Shown: piece after piece, positions 6,001-8,279 of the stretch
Numbering within the stretch: position 1 is the stretch's first letter
Layout of the letters: every line of letters begins with the position of its first letter
Source: CAZEMR01 sp964513465
Lineage (GTDB): Bacteria; Bacteroidota; Ignavibacteria; Kapaibacteriales; UBA2268
NCBI GenBank assembly: GCA_964513465.1
Contig: CAZEMR010000107.1
Span: 1-8,279 of the forward strand
Direction: 5' to 3'
Length of the DNA: 8,279 nucleotides
Notes under the pieces: generated by a model
Told to the model about the DNA's origin: nothing
What the model saw: only the letters and a program-made list of their open reading frames with translations
Databases searched by the model: none
Program-made: the position numbers and the translations under genes

Positions 6001-6672
6001 TCAGCCGGCGCCTTTCTGGCGGACCACCACGGGAAGGGTGAGCAGCAGGATTTTGATGTCTGTCCATAGGTTCATCGTCTTGAGGTATTCGATGTCCCAG
6101 GGGATTTTTTGGAATACATTGGTTTTGTTGTCGCGCGCTTTTACCTGCCAAAGGCCGGTGATGCCGGGCATCGCAAGCGAGCGGATTTTGTTGATATTCT
6201 CGAACGGCAGCACCATATAAGTGGCCAGCGGGCGCGGCCCGACGAGGCTCATTTCGCCTTTGAGCACATTCAAAAGCTGGGGCAGCTCGTCGATACTGCT
6301 TTTGCGGAGGAAGTTGCCGATCGGTGTGAGCTTGTCCTCCTCGCTGATTTTGGGGGAGAGCAGTTTGTCGGGATTTTCCTCCTTTTTGTGGCATATGCCG
6401 TTCTGGCAATAGGCGATTTCCATGGATCGGAATTTGTAGATAGTGAACTCGCGCCCGAGGTAGCCGATGCGTTTCTGCAAAAAGAGAACCGGCCCGCGCG
6501 AAGTCATCTTGATCAACAGGGCAGTGACCAGGAATAACGGAGACAGGAAGATGATGAGCGGGATAGTGAGTGCGATGTCGAATGCACGTTTCATCCGCAC
6601 ATATCCCTGCTTTTTTTTGACGATAGCTTCAAACACAGCAGGATTAAAGGCCTCATCATTAATATTAAACAT
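6001..6672 (-). CDS. Initiating sugar-phosphate transferase (polyisoprenyl-phosphate hexose-1-phosphate transferase family)
   Basis: This 223-residue enzyme transfers a sugar phosphate from a nucleotide sugar to undecaprenyl phosphate, the first committed step in building a capsule, O-antigen or exopolysaccharide unit at the inner membrane. It is the small, PglC/WcaJ-catalytic-domain form without the extra N-terminal membrane bundle. Visible elements are KRAFD (28-32), a reentrant hydrophobic helix (about 33-55) with the breaking SP, GPVLFLQKRIG (60-70), KFRSM (80-84), the catalytic Asp-Glu pair in SIDELPQ (D128-E129), GEMSLVGPRP (139-148) and MPGITGLWQV (168-177). I chose the ATG at 6672 rather than an in-frame TTG at 6690. 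The ATG has GGGGG eight bases upstream, and the six extra residues match nothing in the family. No other glycan genes adjoin it, which is unusual. The sugar cannot be told from sequence. Confidence 0.9.
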   Translation of the reverse strand: MFNINDEAFNPAVFEAIVKKKQGYVRMKRAFDIALTIPLIIFLSPLFLVTALLIKMTSRGPVLFLQKRIGYLGREFTIYKFRSMEIAYCQNGICHKKEENPDKLLSPKISEEDKLTPIGNFLRKSSIDELPQLLNVLKGEMSLVGPRPLATYMVLPFENINKIRSLAMPGITGLWQVKARDNKTNVFQKIPWDIEYLKTMNLWTDIKILLLTLPVVVRQKGAG

Positions 6673-6810
6673 ACTTAAGACCCCCAACAAAATTGAGACT
6701 ATTTGTTTTACCCGAATTAAATCGCAGTAGCCCTATTGTATTTCCTATCTCCATTTAATATTAATGATGGTAAGAATGTTGCTATAAATTACCTTAGTTA
6801 ATTCAGGGAA

Positions 6811-6826
6811 TCGTAATGAATTACGA
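6811..6826. promoter_or_regulatory. Inverted repeat, possible operator
   Basis: TCGTAAT-GA-ATTACGA is a perfect 7-bp inverted repeat with a 2-bp centre. The centre is too tight for a normal hairpin, so a dimeric protein site is more likely than a terminator. It lies 32 bp past the glutaminyl cyclase stop and about 140 bp upstream of the sugar-transferase start. No candidate regulator is nearby. Confidence 0.3.
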
Positions 6827-6857
6827 AAACGGTAAAAAGTCTCAAGTATAAATATAA

Positions 6858-7670
6858 CTATTTTATCTTTAACACAAAAATTAAATTCCAATTTTTGCCG
6901 GTTACATACCAGAGATCAGCGGCTTCGTCCCGGGCTATTCCGTTGAGCACCTCGGTGTCCGGGGTTATCGTCAGATAATCGCGCAGGCCCGAAAGATCAA
7001 GCGTTGCCTCGACTTTGCCCTTCCCGGGGTCGATCCGCACGATGACGTCCTGAAGATATACATTTGCCCATAGCTTTCCGGCGGCGTATTCCAGCTCGTT
7101 CAGCCGTTCCACCGGCCGGTATGCCGAGTAAACGGGCAGGGTTTCGAGTATCCGGAAGTCCTCCGGCGATACCATTCGTATGGTGTTGGTGCCGTCGCTC
7201 ATTGCAAAGCGGTCGCCCACGAGGCATAGCCCCCAGCCCTGGCCCGGGTAATCCATCTCGCCGATCGGGCGGAAGCTGTCGAAATCATACACCAGACATT
7301 TACCGGAAGTCCACGTAAGTATATATATTTTATTTTGATAGATGGTCATGCCCTCGCCGAAATAGGCGGCCGGCAGCTCCACGGAGCGCAGCACCTCGCC
7401 GGTTGCGGGGTCGATCTTCTTCAGCGCCGATTCGCCGCGAATGCCCGTGCTTTCGTATAAAAAGCCTTCGAAATACTGCAGGCCCTGGGTGTAAAGCGCG
7501 CCATTGTGCGGAATGGTGCGCACGACTTCGTATTCGAGGCGTTCGGGGCCATCGGATTTGCTCACTTCGGGGCGTGCGGAGTCGGCGCTTCCGGAATCGC
7601 GCTTTTGGTAGTCATTTCCGCAGCCGGCAGCGAGCAAAAGGATTAATATATATATAAAGGAAAATTTCAT
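6858..7670 (-). CDS. Glutaminyl-peptide cyclotransferase (plant-type glutamine cyclase), predicted lipoprotein
   Basis: This 270-residue member of the plant-type glutamine cyclotransferase family (papaya QC fold, a five-bladed propeller) converts N-terminal glutamine of exported proteins to pyroglutamate. The start carries a lipoprotein signal: MKFSF, a hydrophobic core, then the lipobox LAAGC with C17 as the lipidated residue, followed by an acidic, serine-rich linker to about residue 42. The family's blade motifs appear in order: LYTQGL (58-63), LYESTG, FGEGMT, LTW, GWGLCL, MSDGT, NELEY, LWANVY, LNGIA and WYVTGKNW near the end. All the usual blades are represented, so the protein looks intact. 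It stands alone, with no clear terminator after the stop. The upstream ribosome binding site is weak, and the start is fixed by the signal peptide. The cell location is probably periplasmic or outer-membrane-anchored. Confidence 0.92.
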   Translation of the reverse strand: MKFSFIYILILLLAAGCGNDYQKRDSGSADSARPEVSKSDGPERLEYEVVRTIPHNGALYTQGLQYFEGFLYESTGIRGESALKKIDPATGEVLRSVELPAAYFGEGMTIYQNKIYILTWTSGKCLVYDFDSFRPIGEMDYPGQGWGLCLVGDRFAMSDGTNTIRMVSPEDFRILETLPVYSAYRPVERLNELEYAAGKLWANVYLQDVIVRIDPGKGKVEATLDLSGLRDYLTITPDTEVLNGIARDEAADLWYVTGKNWNLIFVLKIK

Positions 7671-7674
7671 TCGA

Positions 7675-7682
7675 CAAAAATA
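7675..7682 (-). promoter_or_regulatory. Possible -7 element for the cyclotransferase gene
   Basis: The minus strand reads TATTTTTG, matching the Bacteroidetes TAnnTTTG element. It lies only 4 bp before the ATG, which would give an almost leaderless transcript. The nearest TTTG upstream is 15 bp away, shorter than the usual spacing of about 19-21 bp. A chance match in AT-rich DNA is quite possible. Confidence 0.22.
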
Positions 7683-7822
7683 TAAAATTTAGCAATGCAA
7701 AGTAAAGAATATGTTAATTTTTGTAACCGGGGGTGGAATATTGCGACATTCTTAAAGGAAAAATTGGATAGTTTTTGACATTCTTTTTATTATATTTCGT
7801 TATTGAATATGAACAGTGTTAT

Positions 7823-7828
7823 TATAAT
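7823..7828 (+). promoter_or_regulatory. Possible -10 box for the DUF262 fragment
   Basis: TATAAT lies 21 bp before the DUF262 start on the plus strand, with TTATTG 17 bp upstream of it as a poor -35. A TTGACA at 7775-7780 is present but too far away to pair with this box. The stretch is AT-rich, so confidence is low. Confidence 0.25.
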
Positions 7829-7849
7829 ATAAACAATGCAGGATTGCCA

Positions 7850-8179
7850 ATGAAAGCCTTCGAATTGAAAAAAGAATCATTGAATGACCTGTTAAGAAAT
7901 GTTGATAACGGCAAAATTCAGCTTCCAGAATTTCAAAGAGACTGGATATGGGATGATGAGAGAATTATTGCCCTCTTATCAAGTGTTGGAAAATCATTTC
8001 CGATTGGTGTTGTGATGATGTTAGAAACCGGCAATTCGGAATATCTTTTTAAATTCAGAACAATAGAAGGAGTTCCGGAAAGGGATAAAAATCCGGAATC
8101 CTTAATCCTTGATGGCCAGCAAAGAATTACTTCATTATATCAATCAATTTTTTCGGGTCAAGTCTTATTTTGTGTGTAA
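7850..8179 (+). CDS. DUF262 (ParB/Srx-like, GmrSD N-terminal type) protein, probably truncated
   Basis: The 109-residue product contains only the first part of a DUF262 domain: LPEFQRDWIWDDERIIALL (about 25-43), FPIGVVMM, then LILDGQQRITSLYQSIFSGQ near the end. These two motifs, PxFQRxxxW and DGQQRxTSLY, are the family's signature nucleotide-binding/NTPase residues, as in GmrSD-type modification-dependent restriction enzymes. Complete members are usually several hundred residues long, with more DUF262 sequence and often a C-terminal nuclease. Here a TAA follows FSGQVLFCV, and neither alternative frame downstream resembles the rest of the domain. The gene therefore looks cut off rather than simply frameshifted. 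I chose the ATG at 7850, with AGGA six bases before it, over a longer TTG-started frame from 7775 whose extra residues look non-coding. GC is about 30% in a sampled line, far below neighbours, suggesting acquired DNA. Confidence 0.75.
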   Translation: MKAFELKKESLNDLLRNVDNGKIQLPEFQRDWIWDDERIIALLSSVGKSFPIGVVMMLETGNSEYLFKFRTIEGVPERDKNPESLILDGQQRITSLYQSIFSGQVLFCV

Positions 8180-8196
8180 AAATATTAAAATGGGTA

Positions 8197-8279
8197 TCAC
8201 ATCGCTAACTCGTATGAAATGAAATCGCTTTCGGCGGCCATCAAATGCAGAAGGCGCTTGCTGCCGTCTGAACATATTG
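8197..8279 (-). CDS. C-terminal tail of an unidentified protein, running off the window
   Basis: On the minus strand an open frame enters from the right edge and ends at a TGA (8199-8197). Its last 26 residues read SDGSKRLLHLMAAESDF then ISYELAM, preceded by IC. The codons (GGC, AGC, CGC, CTG, GCC) resemble the GC-rich resident genes here rather than the AT-rich DUF262 fragment. I do not recognise the family from so short a tail. A second minus-strand frame in the same place is also open but is very basic and less gene-like. If real, the gene converges on the DUF262 fragment with 17 bp between the stops. Confidence 0.35.
   Translation of the reverse strand, partial: ICSDGSKRLLHLMAAESDFISYELAM

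Noticed and set aside
6001..6690. Longer sugar-transferase frame starting at a TTG at 6690
   Set aside because: The ATG six codons later has a GGGGG at good distance and matches where family members begin; the TTG version has no clear ribosome binding site.
7775..7849. 25-residue N-terminal extension of the DUF262 fragment from a TTG
   Set aside because: The extra residues are rich in F, Y, I and N from promoter-like AT-rich DNA. The ATG at 7850 has an AGGA and fits the family's usual start.
8160..8230. Frameshift explanation for the early stop in the DUF262 ORF
   Set aside because: Neither of the other two plus-strand frames after 8160 continues with DUF262-like sequence, and both hit stops quickly, so a single indel does not restore the domain.

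Overview
The window reads as a chromosomal segment from a Bacteroidota-like (FCB-group) bacterium. The evidence is the diaminopimelate decarboxylase, whose internal motifs match the Bacteroidetes-type LysA subgroup, and a perfect TAnnTTTG promoter element in front of the tRNA gene. A plant-type glutaminyl cyclase lipoprotein and a TraB/GumN protein fit the same group but are not diagnostic. Several starts (SDR, slipin) have strong AAGGAG/GGAGG ribosome binding sites, so Shine-Dalgarno use is not fully suppressed here. The lineage is an inference from pattern memory, not from a search.

Layout, left to right. The left edge holds the first 20 codons of a small unknown gene on the minus strand (possibly DUF2188). 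Upstream of it is lysA (minus). A 289-bp spacer with two terminator-like hairpins separates lysA from a Fic-family AMP-transferase with a C-terminal winged helix (minus). Upstream of the Fic gene are three tandem 41-bp repeats, each with an internal dyad, which look like an iterated operator. Next comes a tRNA-Ser(GCT) with its own terminator and promoter. It is followed by a two-gene minus-strand operon: a TraB/GumN-family secreted protein, then a YdfG-type short-chain dehydrogenase. Divergent from that operon is a stomatin-like SPFH protein (slipin) on the plus strand. The slipin converges on a solitary initiating sugar-phosphate transferase (minus) across a strong bidirectional terminator. 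A glutaminyl-peptide cyclotransferase lipoprotein (minus) follows. The right end carries a short AT-rich plus-strand ORF encoding only the N-terminal part of a DUF262 (ParB/Srx-like) domain. It faces the tail of an unidentified minus-strand ORF that runs off the window.

Base composition separates the genes into two classes. Hand counts of 60-base samples give about 60% GC in lysA (541-600) and the SDR (3541-3600), 40% in the Fic gene (1681-1740 and 2041-2100), and 30% in the DUF262 fragment (7861-7920). The Fic gene, next to a tRNA, and the DUF262 remnant are therefore the likely acquired pieces in an otherwise housekeeping-type region.

The genes do not form one pathway. LysA makes lysine, the sugar transferase starts a surface glycan, the cyclase acts on exported proteins, and the slipin organises membrane. 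The most interesting structure is the Fic gene with its triple 41-bp repeat. It may be a self-regulated AMPylation switch, but I see no complete, obviously new multi-gene system.
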